DNA of 64,000 bases, from assembly GCF_022846655.1 (NCBI RefSeq), contig NZ_AP025667.1, positions 3,571,001-3,635,000 on the forward strand, written 5' to 3'. The stretch comes from Streptomyces seoulensis (GTDB taxonomy: Bacteria; Actinomycetota; Actinomycetes; Streptomycetales; Streptomycetaceae). Both the position numbers and the translations under genes were made by a program. This document shows positions 9,201 to 17,911 of this stretch, piece after piece; the stretch's first letter is position 1, and each line of letters begins with the position of its first letter. The notes beneath the pieces were generated by a model, which was given only the letters and a program-made list of their open reading frames with translations, was not told the DNA's origin and searched no databases.

Positions 9201-9597
9201 CGAGCACGGGCACCCCGGCCGCGCGGGCGGCGGCGACAGCGCTGGCCTTGTTGCCGGTGAGTTCGAGGGTGTCGGCGCTGGGGCCGACGAAGGTGATGCC
9301 CGCCTCCTCGCAGGCGCGGGCCAGCTCGGGGTTCTCCGAGAGGAAGCCGTAGCCGGGGTACACGGCGTCGGCCCCGGCACGGCGGGCGGCGGTCACGATC
9401 TCGTCGACGGAGAGATAGGCGCGGACGGGGTGTCCGGGCTCGCCGATCTCGTACGCCTCGTCGGCCTTGAGCCGGTGCAGCGAGTTGCGGTCCTCATGGG
9501 GGAAGACGGCCACCGTGCGCGCGCCGAGTTCGTAGCCCGCCCGGAAAGCGCGGATGGCGATCTCCCCGCGGTTGGCTACCAGCACCTTGCGGAACAT
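6223..9597 (-). CDS. pyc: Pyruvate carboxylase
   Basis: Carboxylates pyruvate to oxaloacetate with ATP and bicarbonate, replenishing the TCA cycle in the cytoplasm. At 1124 residues it has the full single-chain length. The biotin carboxylase domain begins MFRKVLVANRGEIAIRAFRA and includes the ATP-grasp pieces KAVAGGGGRGMR and EMNPRIQVEHTVTEE. The carboxyltransferase domain begins near residue 530 (DTTFRDAHQSLLATRVRT), with IKDMAGLL and HTHDTAG. The C-terminal biotinyl domain contains EAMKMEA with the biotinylated lysine at 1090. The gene stands alone, reading away from the rhomboid-like gene and ending at a 22-bp hairpin. Confidence 0.98.
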   Translation of the reverse strand: MFRKVLVANRGEIAIRAFRAGYELGARTVAVFPHEDRNSLHRLKADEAYEIGEPGHPVRAYLSVDEIVTAARRAGADAVYPGYGFLSENPELARACEEAGITFVGPSADTLELTGNKASAVAAARAAGVPVLGSSAPSNDVDELVRAADEIGFPVFVKAVAGGGGRGMRRVEDPAQLRESIEAASREAASAFGDPTVFLEKAVVDPRHIEVQILADGEGDVIHLYERDCSLQRRHQKVIELAPAPNLDPALRDRICADAVRFAREIGYRNAGTVEFLLDRDGNHVFIEMNPRIQVEHTVTEEVTDVDLVQAQMRIAAGETLADLGLAQDRITLRGAALQCRITTEDPANGFRPDTGQISAYRSPGGSGIRLDGGTTHAGTEISAHFDSMLVKLTCRGRDFQAAVGRARRAVAEFRIRGVATNIPFLQAVLDDPDFRAGRVTTSFIEERPYLLTSRHSADRGTKLLTYLADVTVNKPHGERPELLDPVTKLPPLPAGEPPAGSRQRLVHLGPEGFARELRQSRALGVTDTTFRDAHQSLLATRVRTKDLLAVAPVVARTLPELLSLECWGGATYDVALRFLAEDPWERLAALREAVPNICLQMLLRGRNTVGYTPYPTEVTDAFVHEAAATGVDIFRIFDALNDVDQMRPAIDAVRETGTAVAEVALCYTADLSDPAERLYTLDYYLRLAERIVEAGAHVIAIKDMAGLLRAPAAAKLVTALRSEFELPVHLHTHDTAGGQLATYLAAIQAGVDAVDGAVASMAGTTSQPSLSALVAATDHSERPTGLDLQAVEELEPYWEGVRKVYAPFEAGLASPTGRVYHHEIPGGQLSNLRTQAVALGLGDRFEEIEAMYAAADRILGRLVKVTPSSKVVGDLALHLVGAGVSPDDFEADPDRFDIPDSVIGFLRGELGTPPGGWPEPFRTKALRGRAEAKPVRELSAEDREGLAKDRRPTLNRLLFPGPTGEFDTHRQAYGDTSVLDSKSFFYGLRQAKEYAVDLEPGVRLLIELQAVGEADERGMRTVMSTLNGQLRPIQVRDRSAATDVPVTEKADRSQPGHVAAPFAGVVTLAVEEGAEVAAGETVATIEAMKMEATITAPKAGRVSRLAINRIQQVEGGDLLVELA

Positions 9598-9673
9598 CTG
9601 GGATTCCCTTCAGCCTGCCGGCGACGAACACCATGGTGTCAGCCACGTACTGCCCCCGTACTTCGCGGAAACA

Positions 9674-10528
9674 CTAGGGGGTGCGTGCCCCGGTCGAAGT
9701 GCGAAAACCATCACATTGACGTGTCCGCGCCGTGTCGGTCGGAAGTGCGGGCGCGATGCGGGGGTCAGGGACGGAAGGCGCGGGCGGGGCACCGGGGGCG
9801 GGTACCGGCAGGGGCCGGGGCTTCCCGGCGTACGGGAGGCGGGGGCGGCGGCCGCGCAGCAGGCCCAGGGTGATCGCGGCGGCCACGGCGATCAGGTGCT
9901 CGCGCCCGGCGAGGTTGGGCACCGCGACGGACTCCCACACCATGGATCCGCCTGTCAGGGTGAAAACCACGGGGGCCCGCCGCACCACGGCCAGATAGGT
10001 GAACAGACCCACGACGGCGGCCGAGGGGCCGGTGTCGAGGACGGAACCGCATGCGGCGGGCAGGCCGAACCCCCACCAACCGGGGCCGAGGGCGATCATG
10101 AGCCGGGCTGTGAGGGTCCCGGCCAGTGTGGTGACGTAGGCGATGGCCAGGGTGCGGGCGCGGCCGAGGACCAGTTCGGCGAGCGCGAAGGCCAGGAACA
10201 ACTGGGTGATGCCCGCCCACACCGGCAGGTCCAGCGCGGGGACGTAGAGCGATACGGGGGTGCGCAGCAGGGAGAGCCACAGGGGGAGGTCGGCGGTGAC
10301 GCCGCCGAGCCGCCGGACCCAGGTGGCGCCGAGGGGATGCTGGGCTAGGTCGTGGAAGAGGACGACGCCCGACGCGGCGACGAAGGCGAGGACCAGCCCG
10401 GACAGTCCCCGGCGCGCGAGCCGCCGCACCGGGCCCACGACGACGGCGCGCCATTCGCCGCGCAGGGCGCGTCCGGTGAACCGGACCAGGCGCGCGAGGA
10501 GGCTCCACGCCCCCGGATCCCCCGCCAC
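9674..10528 (-). CDS. Rhomboid-like multi-pass membrane protein
   Basis: 284 residues from GTG 10528 after GGGGGAG. About six hydrophobic segments are visible (such as LSGLVLAFVAASGVVLF, ITQLFLAFALAELVL and LIAVAAAITLGLL). The segment GSVLDTGPSAAVVGL resembles the rhomboid serine motif GxSxxxxG, and a histidine follows in the last helix region (GREHLIAV), so an intramembrane serine protease is possible. It matches the actinobacterial rhomboid-like family rather than classical rhomboids. The tail of about 60 residues is Pro/Arg-rich and cytosolic. Activity is inferred; the substrate is unknown. Confidence 0.65.
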   Translation of the reverse strand: MAGDPGAWSLLARLVRFTGRALRGEWRAVVVGPVRRLARRGLSGLVLAFVAASGVVLFHDLAQHPLGATWVRRLGGVTADLPLWLSLLRTPVSLYVPALDLPVWAGITQLFLAFALAELVLGRARTLAIAYVTTLAGTLTARLMIALGPGWWGFGLPAACGSVLDTGPSAAVVGLFTYLAVVRRAPVVFTLTGGSMVWESVAVPNLAGREHLIAVAAAITLGLLRGRRPRLPYAGKPRPLPVPAPGAPPAPSVPDPRIAPALPTDTARTRQCDGFRTSTGARTP

Positions 10529-10710
10529 GTGCCGCTCCCCCTTCGCACCTTCTCCCCCTGGCCACGACCCCGTCGGGGCGGGCGCTCACAGTCCAGCGGG
10601 CGGCGGGCCGGTCGTCAAGATCTACGGCTTCGGTGCATACGTGACCAGCGCCCGGTTGGCGGCCAAAGCCATGATTTGAACGTCCACTTCATGGAAGGCC
10701 GCTGCTTTCT

Positions 10711-10740
10711 TTCCACTTTGATCATCAACTCTCGTATAGT
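10711..10740 (+). promoter_or_regulatory. Candidate promoter of the conservon operon
   Basis: TATAGT (10735-10740) is an unusually good -10 for this genome, with TTCCAC (10711-10716) 18 bases upstream, in the most AT-rich part of the 287-base gap between the rhomboid-like gene and cvnA. This would give a leader of about 70 bases. The rest of that gap shows nothing else I can name. Confidence 0.45.
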
Positions 10741-10815
10741 GACCGCCGGTTCACTCAAGCCAGTGATTCTCGTCTCCCGACCACCCCCGATTGCCGCGAG
10801 GACCAGACCGGACCG

Positions 10816-12354
10816 ATGACCGCGCCCACGCCCCCTGGCGACGACCGCCACGCCCTCCGCACGCTCGCCGTCGCCCTCGTCGCGACCGCCGCTCTGTCGG
10901 CGCTCGCGCTCGGCGCGGTCGTGGCGGCCGCCCCCGACCCGGCGCGCACCGCGCTGGTGTGGGCCGGGGGTTCGGCGGGGGTCGTGCTCTGCGTCGCGGT
11001 GGCCGTGGCCGCCCGGGCCCGGCACTCCGCCCGCCGTGCCCGGCGCCGGCTCGAGGACGCGCTGGCCGACGTGGCGCGGCTGGAGCGGCAGCGGACCTCG
11101 GCGGAGGAGGAGACGCGCCGGGAGCAGCAGCGACTCATCGACGAACTTGCGGCTCAGCGACAGGAGTTCAGCACCGAGCGGGTCCGGCTGGAGAAGGACG
11201 GCGCACGGGAGACGGAGCGGCTGCGGGGTGAGGTGCTGCGGCTGTCCGGGGAACTGGAGCGGGCCCGGCGCGAACGCGCCGCCGCCGTCTCGGCCACCTC
11301 CAACACGGCAGGCCGGATGCAGGCGTTGGCCACGGCCACCCTCGCCGACCTGCGGGCGATGGAGGAGCGGCACAGCGACGAGGAGATCCTCGCCGACCTG
11401 CTGCACCTGGACCACCGCACCGCGCAGGCCGGGCGGCTGGCGGACTCCATCGCCGTGCTCACCGGGGCGCGTTCGGGACGGCGCTGGGCGCGGCCCATCG
11501 CCATGGAGTCCATCCTGCGCGGCGCGATGGGCCGGATCGGCGGCTACCGGCGGGTGCGGGTGCACTCGGTCAGCGGGGTCGCCGTCTCCGGGCACGCGGC
11601 CGAGGGCGTGATGCACGCGCTCGCCGAACTCCTCGACAATGCCACGAACTTCTCCCCGCCCACCGCCGAGGTCCATGTCTACGTGGAGGAGGTCCCGGCC
11701 GGGGTCATCGTCTCCGTGGAGGACAGCGGCCTGGTGATGGGCGACGTGCAACTGCGCCGTGCCGAGCGCGCGGTGACCGGTGACGTGTCCGGCCTCGGCG
11801 GTCTGACCGGCACCCGGCTCGGCCTCGCGGTGGTCGGCAGGCTGGCCCGCAAGTACGGCCTCAAGGTGTCGTTCCGGCCCTCGGCGCGCGGCGGCACCGG
11901 TGTGCTGATGCTCGTACCGCAGGAGATCCTCACCAGCCCGGCCCCCGCGGCCCCGCTCACCCCGGCGCCGGGGCCCGAGAGCTCCGCCGCCCCCGCCGCC
12001 CCGGCCGCCCTGGTCAACGAGTCCCCCGCTCCGCCCGCCGACGAGGTGGGCGGGCTGCCCAAGCGGCGTCGCGGCCGCACGCTGGCCGAGGCCGAGCGGT
12101 CCCGGTCGGCCTCGCACGACGACACCGCGCGGCCCGCGCCCGGCCCCGACCAGGCGAAGGTGCGCGCGGCCCGCTTCAGCAGCTTCCGCGACGCGGTCCG
12201 ACCCGGCACCGGCCCGCGGCCGGAGAAGGCCGGGGACCGGGCGCCGCACACCCGGCCCGAGAACCCCGGCGGGCCCGGCCCCGCCGACACCCCCGCTGTC
12301 CCCCATCCCCCCACGCAACCGCACACGCACCTGGAAGGCGACACCACTTCATGA
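10816..12354 (+). CDS. cvnA: Conservon protein CvnA, membrane sensor-like protein with histidine-kinase-type ATPase domain
   Basis: 512 residues. Two N-terminal membrane helices (about 17-36 and 46-65) are followed by a long charged coiled coil (70-155). A histidine-kinase-type ATP-binding domain follows, with the N box ELLDNATNFSPP near 271-282 and a glycine-rich patch (SARGGTGVLMLVP). The last 130 residues are Pro/Ala-rich and disordered. In Streptomyces the four conservon products form a membrane-associated complex that resembles a eukaryotic G-protein-coupled system, with CvnA as the sensor. The stop overlaps the start of cvnB by four bases. The symbol denotes the conservon position; which numbered conservon this is cannot be decided here. 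Confidence 0.93.
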   Translation: MTAPTPPGDDRHALRTLAVALVATAALSALALGAVVAAAPDPARTALVWAGGSAGVVLCVAVAVAARARHSARRARRRLEDALADVARLERQRTSAEEETRREQQRLIDELAAQRQEFSTERVRLEKDGARETERLRGEVLRLSGELERARRERAAAVSATSNTAGRMQALATATLADLRAMEERHSDEEILADLLHLDHRTAQAGRLADSIAVLTGARSGRRWARPIAMESILRGAMGRIGGYRRVRVHSVSGVAVSGHAAEGVMHALAELLDNATNFSPPTAEVHVYVEEVPAGVIVSVEDSGLVMGDVQLRRAERAVTGDVSGLGGLTGTRLGLAVVGRLARKYGLKVSFRPSARGGTGVLMLVPQEILTSPAPAAPLTPAPGPESSAAPAAPAALVNESPAPPADEVGGLPKRRRGRTLAEAERSRSASHDDTARPAPGPDQAKVRAARFSSFRDAVRPGTGPRPEKAGDRAPHTRPENPGGPGPADTPAVPHPPTQPHTHLEGDTTS

Positions 12355-12758
12355 CCGGCCCGACCACCGCCGACGACACGCTCACCTGGCTCCTCGAGGG
12401 CCTGCTGGAGAAGACTCCTGGCGCCCGGCACGCGCTCGTGCTCTCCCGTGACGGCCTCAAGCTGTGCCGTACACCCGAGTTGTCCGTCGACCAGGCGGAC
12501 CAGCTCGCCGCGATCGCCGCGGGCATCCAGTCGCTCTCGCACGGCGCGTCCGTGGAGTTCGGCGACGGCAGCGGCGGCGTCCGCTCGGCGATGGCCGAGT
12601 TCTACGGCGGTGTCCTCTTCATCGTCGAGGCGGGCCAGGGCGCCCACCTGGCCGTGGTGACCAGCGAGGACGCCGACCCCGGAGTCGTCGGCCACACGAT
12701 GAGCGAGCTGGTGGAGCAACTCGGCGAGCACCTCACCGCTCCGCCTCGCTCCTCATGA
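12351..12758 (+). CDS. cvnB: Conservon protein CvnB, roadblock/LC7 family
   Basis: 135 residues forming one roadblock/LC7 domain (LEGLLEKTPGARHALVLSRD, then FIVEAGQGAHLAVVTSEDAD). In conservons this family acts with the CvnD GTPase, by analogy with MglB as an activator of MglA. The ATG at 12351 overlaps the cvnA stop (ATGA), and its own stop overlaps the cvnC start the same way, implying translational coupling and fixed stoichiometry. Confidence 0.94.
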   Translation: MTGPTTADDTLTWLLEGLLEKTPGARHALVLSRDGLKLCRTPELSVDQADQLAAIAAGIQSLSHGASVEFGDGSGGVRSAMAEFYGGVLFIVEAGQGAHLAVVTSEDADPGVVGHTMSELVEQLGEHLTAPPRSS

Positions 12759-13102
12759 GCCGTCCGGGCAGAGACGACGCTCCCGACCGTCTCTACACCA
12801 TCACGCGGGGACGGGTCGGGACCGGCGACGGCAGCCCGCTGGACCTGGTCACACTGCTCGTCGCCGAGTCGGCGGCGGCCGCCGGCATGCAGTCCGAGCA
12901 CGTGGCCATCCTGCGGCTGACGGAGTTCCCCACCTCCGTGGTGGAGATCGCCGCCGAGCTGCGCCTGCCCGTCAGCATCACCAAGGTGCTGCTGTCCGAC
13001 CTCCTGGCCACCGGCCATGTGAGCGCCCGCCATCCGAGCCGCCCCGCCATCACCGACCCCGACATCCTGGAGCAGGTGCTCGTTGGACTCCGCAACCTCT
13101 GA
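12755..13102 (+). CDS. cvnC: Conservon protein CvnC, DUF742
   Basis: 115 residues from ATG 12755, which overlaps the cvnB stop as ATGA. The protein is a DUF742 domain of winged-helix appearance: YTITRGRVGTGDGSPLDLVT, then ILRLTEFPTSVVEIAAEL and KVLLSDLLATGHVSARHP. In conservons it is the third partner of the CvnA-D complex. Its molecular role is not settled; regulation of the GTPase or DNA binding have both been considered for DUF742 proteins. Confidence 0.93.
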   Translation: MSRPGRDDAPDRLYTITRGRVGTGDGSPLDLVTLLVAESAAAAGMQSEHVAILRLTEFPTSVVEIAAELRLPVSITKVLLSDLLATGHVSARHPSRPAITDPDILEQVLVGLRNL

Positions 13103-13697
13103 CGCGCGCACCCCGTTGGGTGCCTCCGCCGACAACGGTCTGAAGATCGTCGTCGTGGGCGGCTTCGGCGTCGGCAAGACCACTCTGGTCCGCTCGGTCA
13201 GCGAGATCCGTCCCCTCAACACCGAGGAGACGATGACCCAGGCCGGCGCGTCGGTGGACGACATCGCGCAGGTGGTCGGCAAGACGGCCACCACCGTCGC
13301 CTTCGACTTCGGCCGCATCACCCTGGACGCGCACAACGTGCTGTACCTGTTCGGGGCGCCCGGCCAGGAGCGGTTCTGGTTCCTGTGGGACCGGCTGTTC
13401 TCCGGCACGCTCGGCGCGGTCGTGCTGGTGGACACCCGTCGGATCGACGACTCCTGGTACGCCATCGACCGGCTGGAGCACCACGGCACGCCGTTCATCG
13501 TGGCCTGCAACGACTTCGGCGGCCCGGTGCGCGCGGGCGACGACGTGCGCGCGGCCCTGGACCTCGATCCGGACGTGCCGCTCATCGACTGCGACGCCCG
13601 CTCCCGCGAGTCGGCCAAGGAAGTGCTCATCACCCTGGTCCGTCATGTGCAGACCCGGTACGCCGAGGCGGCCGGAGCCAGAGGGGAGCTGGTCTGA
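13083..13697 (+). CDS. cvnD: Conservon protein CvnD, Ras-like GTPase
   Basis: Small GTPase of 204 residues that acts as the switch of the conservon complex. The P-loop GGFGVGKTT is at residues 26-34. The second switch region reads LFGAPGQERFWFLWD in place of the classical DTAGQ, as is usual in this family, and the base-recognition motif is degenerate (ACNDFGG). I chose TTG 13083 because it sits about 10 bases after GGAG and matches the usual length ahead of the P-loop. This overlaps the cvnC end by 20 bases. The stop overlaps the start of the first P450 gene. Confidence 0.93.
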   Translation: MDSATSDARTPLGASADNGLKIVVVGGFGVGKTTLVRSVSEIRPLNTEETMTQAGASVDDIAQVVGKTATTVAFDFGRITLDAHNVLYLFGAPGQERFWFLWDRLFSGTLGAVVLVDTRRIDDSWYAIDRLEHHGTPFIVACNDFGGPVRAGDDVRAALDLDPDVPLIDCDARSRESAKEVLITLVRHVQTRYAEAAGARGELV

Positions 13698-14917
13698 TGT
13701 CCGAGGCCGTACCCCTCGCGGGACCCCGGTTCCAGACCGAACCAGCTTGCCTCTACCGGGAGTTGCGGCGCGACCACGGCTCCGTGGTGCCGGTGGAGCT
13801 GGACGGCGGCATCCCGGCCTGGCTGGTGGTGGGCTACCGCGAGCTGCATCAGGTGACCGGCGATCCGGTGCTGTTCAGCCGTGACTCCGAGCTGTGGAAC
13901 CAGTGGGAGAACGTCCCCGACGACTGGCCGCTGCTGCCGATGATCGGGCACCGCCAGCCCTCGATCCTCTACACGGTCGGCGAACGGCACCGGCAGCGCG
14001 CCGCGATGATCAGCAACGCGCTGGAGTCGGTCGACCCCTTCGAACTGCGGCGCCAGGCGGAGCGGTTCGCGGACGAGCTGATCGACACCGTCTGCCTCTC
14101 CGGCGAGGCCGACCTCGTCGCCCAGTACTCGGCGCTGCTGCCCGTGCGGGTCCTCGCGCACCTCTACGGCTTCCCGGACGACGAGGGCCCGGAGCTGGTC
14201 ACCGCGCTCAACGACATGATCGACGGCCGGGAACGGGCACTGGACGGCCAGTCCCATCTGGCGTCCGCCATGGCCCGGCTGGTCGCCGACCGCACCGAGA
14301 AGCCCGCCGACGACGTGGTCTCGCGGATGCTGGCGGACGACGGCGGCTTCACCGACGAGGAGATCGTCCAGGACCTGATGGTGATGATGGCGGCCGGTCA
14401 CCAGCCGACCGCCGACTGGATCGGCAACTCGCTGCGGCTGATGCTCACCGACGACCGGTTCGCCGCCTCCCTGTTCGGCGGCCGCAACAGCGTCGCGGAG
14501 GCGATGAACGAGGTGCTGTGGGAGGACAGCCCCACACAGAACGTCGCGGGCCGCTGGGCGGCGCGCGACACCCACCTCGGCGGCCGCCGCGTACGCGCCG
14601 GTGACCTGCTGCTGCTCGGCCTCCAGGGTGCCAACTCCGATCCCCAGGTGCGTACCGACGCCTCCGCGCTGACCGGCGGCAACAACGCGCACTTCTCCTT
14701 CGGGCACGGTGAGCACCGCTGCCCGTTCCCGGCGCAGGAGATCGCCGAGGTGATCGCGCGCACCGGCATCGAGGTCGTCCTCGACCGGCTGCCGGACATC
14801 GATCTGGCGGTGCCCGCCGGGTCCCTCACCCGTCGGCCCTCGCCCTGGCTGCGCGGGCTGACCGAGTTGCCCGTGCGGTTCACTTCGACCCCTGCCCTGG
14901 GAGGCACGTCACGATGA
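13697..14917 (+). CDS. CYP157-type cytochrome P450 of the conservon, ExxR motif altered to EVLW
   Basis: 406 residues from ATG 13697, which overlaps the cvnD stop by one base. The heme-binding loop FSFGHGEHRCPFP places the iron-ligand cysteine at 342, and the I-helix patch is MMAAGHQPT (230-238). The K-helix motif that is ExxR in nearly all P450s reads E272-V-L-W275, so the conserved arginine is absent. CYP157 proteins are known for variants at this site, which supports the subfamily call. In conservons with P450s a CYP157 gene is followed by a CYP154 gene, as here. Substrate unknown; it could act on a small molecule tied to the signalling complex or be structural. Confidence 0.88.
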   Translation: MSEAVPLAGPRFQTEPACLYRELRRDHGSVVPVELDGGIPAWLVVGYRELHQVTGDPVLFSRDSELWNQWENVPDDWPLLPMIGHRQPSILYTVGERHRQRAAMISNALESVDPFELRRQAERFADELIDTVCLSGEADLVAQYSALLPVRVLAHLYGFPDDEGPELVTALNDMIDGRERALDGQSHLASAMARLVADRTEKPADDVVSRMLADDGGFTDEEIVQDLMVMMAAGHQPTADWIGNSLRLMLTDDRFAASLFGGRNSVAEAMNEVLWEDSPTQNVAGRWAARDTHLGGRRVRAGDLLLLGLQGANSDPQVRTDASALTGGNNAHFSFGHGEHRCPFPAQEIAEVIARTGIEVVLDRLPDIDLAVPAGSLTRRPSPWLRGLTELPVRFTSTPALGGTSR

Positions 14918-16140
14918 CCACCGGTACCGGGACTTCCCGTATCGCCCTCGACCCCTTCGTCACCGATCTGGACGGCGAGAGCGCGGCCCTGCGCGCGGCC
15001 GGACCGCTCGCGGCCGTGGAGCTGCCCGGCGGGGTGCCCGTCTGGGCCGTCACCCGGCACGCCGAGGCAAAGGCACTGCTGACCGACCCCCGCCTGGTGA
15101 AGGACATCAACGTGTGGGGCGCCTGGCGGCGCGGCGAGATACCGGCGGACTGGCCGCTGATCGGGCTGGCCAATCCGGGCCGCTCGATGCTCACCGTGGA
15201 CGGCGCCGACCACCGCCGGATGCGCACGCTGGTCGCGCAGGCGCTCACCCCGCGCCGGGTGGAGCTGATGCGGGAGCGGATCGAGAAGCTCACCCAGGAC
15301 CTGCTGGACGCGCTGCCCGACGGCGGCGGGGCGGTGGACCTGAAGGCGGCCTTCGCCTACCCGCTCCCGATGTACGTGGTGGCCGAGCTGATGGGCATCG
15401 ACGAGTCCTCGCTGCCCCGGCTGAAGGTGCTGTTCGAGAAGTTCTTCTCCACCCAGACCCCGCCGGCCGAGGTCGTCGCCACCCTGACCGAGCTGGCCGG
15501 GATCATGGCGGCGACCGTCGCGGCGAAGCGGGCCGAGCCGGGCGACGACCTCACCAGCGCGCTGATCCTCGCCTCGGCGGACGGCGACCACCTCACCGAC
15601 GAGGAGATCGTCGCCACCCTCCAGTTGATGATCGCGGCCGGCCACGAGACGACGATCTCCCTGATCGTCAACGCGGTCGTCAACCTCTCCACCCACCCGG
15701 ACCAGCGTGAACTGGTGCTGTCCGGCCGGGTGGACTGGTCGGCGGTGGTCGAGGAGACGCTGCGCTGGTCCACGCCGACCTCGCACGTGCTGATCCGCTT
15801 CGCCACCGAGGACGTCCCCGTGGGCGACCGGGTCATCCCGGCCGGTGACGCGCTGATCGTGTCGTACGGCGCGCTCGGCCGCGACGAGGAGGCGCACGGA
15901 CCGAGCGCCGGGGAGTTCGACGTCACGCGGGAGATCACCAACCGGCACATCTCCTTCGGCCACGGCCCGCACGTCTGCCCCGGCGCCGCGCTGTCCCGGC
16001 TGGAGGCTGCCGTGGCGCTGCCCGCGCTGTACGCCCGCTTCCCGCACCTGGACCTGGCGGTCCCGGCGTCCGAGCTGCGCAACAAGCCGGTGGTCACCCA
16101 GAACGACCTGTTCGAGCTGCCGGTACGCCTGAACGGGTGA
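14914..16140 (+). CDS. CYP154-type cytochrome P450 of the conservon
   Basis: A canonical bacterial class I P450 of 408 residues. The I-helix motif AGHETT is at 242-247, the K-helix ExxR as E281-T-L-R284, and the heme loop [12 protein letters not shown] with the ligand cysteine at 355. The start ATG overlaps the stop of the CYP157 gene (ATGA). It is the last gene of the six-gene conservon operon. CYP154 enzymes hydroxylate varied small molecules, but the substrate here is unknown. No ferredoxin gene is adjacent, so electrons must come from elsewhere, possibly including the FprA encoded 12 kb away. Confidence 0.92.
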   Translation: MTTGTGTSRIALDPFVTDLDGESAALRAAGPLAAVELPGGVPVWAVTRHAEAKALLTDPRLVKDINVWGAWRRGEIPADWPLIGLANPGRSMLTVDGADHRRMRTLVAQALTPRRVELMRERIEKLTQDLLDALPDGGGAVDLKAAFAYPLPMYVVAELMGIDESSLPRLKVLFEKFFSTQTPPAEVVATLTELAGIMAATVAAKRAEPGDDLTSALILASADGDHLTDEEIVATLQLMIAAGHETTISLIVNAVVNLSTHPDQRELVLSGRVDWSAVVEETLRWSTPTSHVLIRFATEDVPVGDRVIPAGDALIVSYGALGRDEEAHGPSAGEFDVTREITNRHISFGHGPHVCPGAALSRLEAAVALPALYARFPHLDLAVPASELRNKPVVTQNDLFELPVRLNG

Positions 16141-16141
16141 C

Positions 16142-16172
16142 TTGACTTCGAGCGCGCTCCAGCTCGTAGCGT
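16142..16172 (+). promoter_or_regulatory. MerR-type promoter (19-bp spacer with palindromic centre) for the aldo/keto reductase
   Basis: TTGACT (16142-16147) and TAGCGT (16167-16172) are 19 bases apart, the over-long spacing typical of promoters activated by MerR-family proteins. The spacer contains the perfect palindrome GAGCGCGCTC (16150-16159). The -35 begins two bases after the P450 stop codon. No merR gene lies nearby in this window, so the activator must be encoded elsewhere. Confidence 0.6.
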
Positions 16173-16187
16173 CACGAGCGCTCCGGT

Positions 16188-16215
16188 GCCCGGCGTCCCT
16201 CACGGGATGCCGGGC
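16188..16215 (+). terminator. GC-rich hairpin in the leader of the aldo/keto reductase gene
   Basis: Arms 16188-16199 and 16204-16215 pair over 12 positions with one G-U wobble around a 4-base loop. It lies about 48 bases past the P450 stop but downstream of the MerR-type promoter. It could terminate the conservon operon, attenuate the reductase transcript, or both. Confidence 0.45.
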
Positions 16216-16318
16216 GGCCAGATCCGTCGCTAGATGGATGAAGGGGCCCGGTCCCCGGCTGGGGGCCCTAAGTCGTCCGGAAGGACGATCGAGCGCGTGC
16301 GAAAGGCTGGAACACCAC

Positions 16319-17308
<990 letters not shown>

Positions 17309-17316
17309 ACCCCTCC

Positions 17317-17352
17317 GCCCGGCCGGGACCCGCCGCAGGGTCCCGGCCGGGC
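17317..17352. terminator. Perfect 15-bp stem bidirectional terminator
   Basis: Arms 17317-17331 and 17338-17352 are exact complements with a 6-base loop, between the convergent aldo/keto reductase (stop 17306-17308) and the small secreted protein gene (stop 17358-17360). Confidence 0.82.
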
Positions 17353-17357
17353 GCGGT

Positions 17358-17855
17358 TCACTCCGCCGGCTTCAGGTCCGTGATCTTCCGCGTCGTCAGG
17401 TCGGACTGCACGTCGATCCGGGTCACCTGGGGGTGGGCGCCGTCGCTCCAGGTGAGGGTGACGCGGCTGGTGGCGTGGCCCATGCCGGAGCCGGTGTAGG
17501 CGACCTTCCACTTCACGGGGACGTTCTGCGCGAAGAGGATGCCGTCGGCGTGGTTCTTCCTCTCCCAGGCGCTGACCTTCCTCCGGGCGGAGGCGGAGAG
17601 GTAGAAGTCGCGCAGCGCCTTGGCGTCGGCGCCGCTCGCCGGGTCCTCGTGGTCGTGGACGGCGTCGATGTAGGCACCGTAGAAGTCGCCGACCCGCTGG
17701 GTGACGTTGCGCGGGTCGCCCTGGGCGGTGGTCGCGGCGGCGGGCCGGGCGGCGACGGAGGTCGTGCCCGCGAGGGCCGGGGTCACGGCGGCCAGGGCGA
17801 GGCCCGCGGCGAGGGCGACGACGGTCACCGGAGTCGTGCGAGTGCGGATGGACAT
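17358..17855 (-). CDS. Secreted protein of unknown function
   Basis: 165 residues from ATG 17853-17855. A clear signal peptide (MSIRTRTTPVTVVALAAG, ending PALAGT) covers residues 1-30. The mature domain has a helical start (RVGDFYGAYIDAVHD) and then a beta-rich half (VPVKWKVAYTGSGMGHATSR, then VTLTWSDGAHPQVTRIDVQS) that recalls small NTF2/cystatin-like folds seen in exported Streptomyces proteins. No catalytic motif is visible. It is the only gene between the reductase terminator and the desaturase gene and has no obvious partner. Confidence 0.75.
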   Translation of the reverse strand: MSIRTRTTPVTVVALAAGLALAAVTPALAGTTSVAARPAAATTAQGDPRNVTQRVGDFYGAYIDAVHDHEDPASGADAKALRDFYLSASARRKVSAWERKNHADGILFAQNVPVKWKVAYTGSGMGHATSRVTLTWSDGAHPQVTRIDVQSDLTTRKITDLKPAE

Positions 17856-17911
17856 GTCTCTCGATTCCCCGTTTTCCACGCGACCGGGTCGATCCCGGTC
17901 GTTGACGGTGC

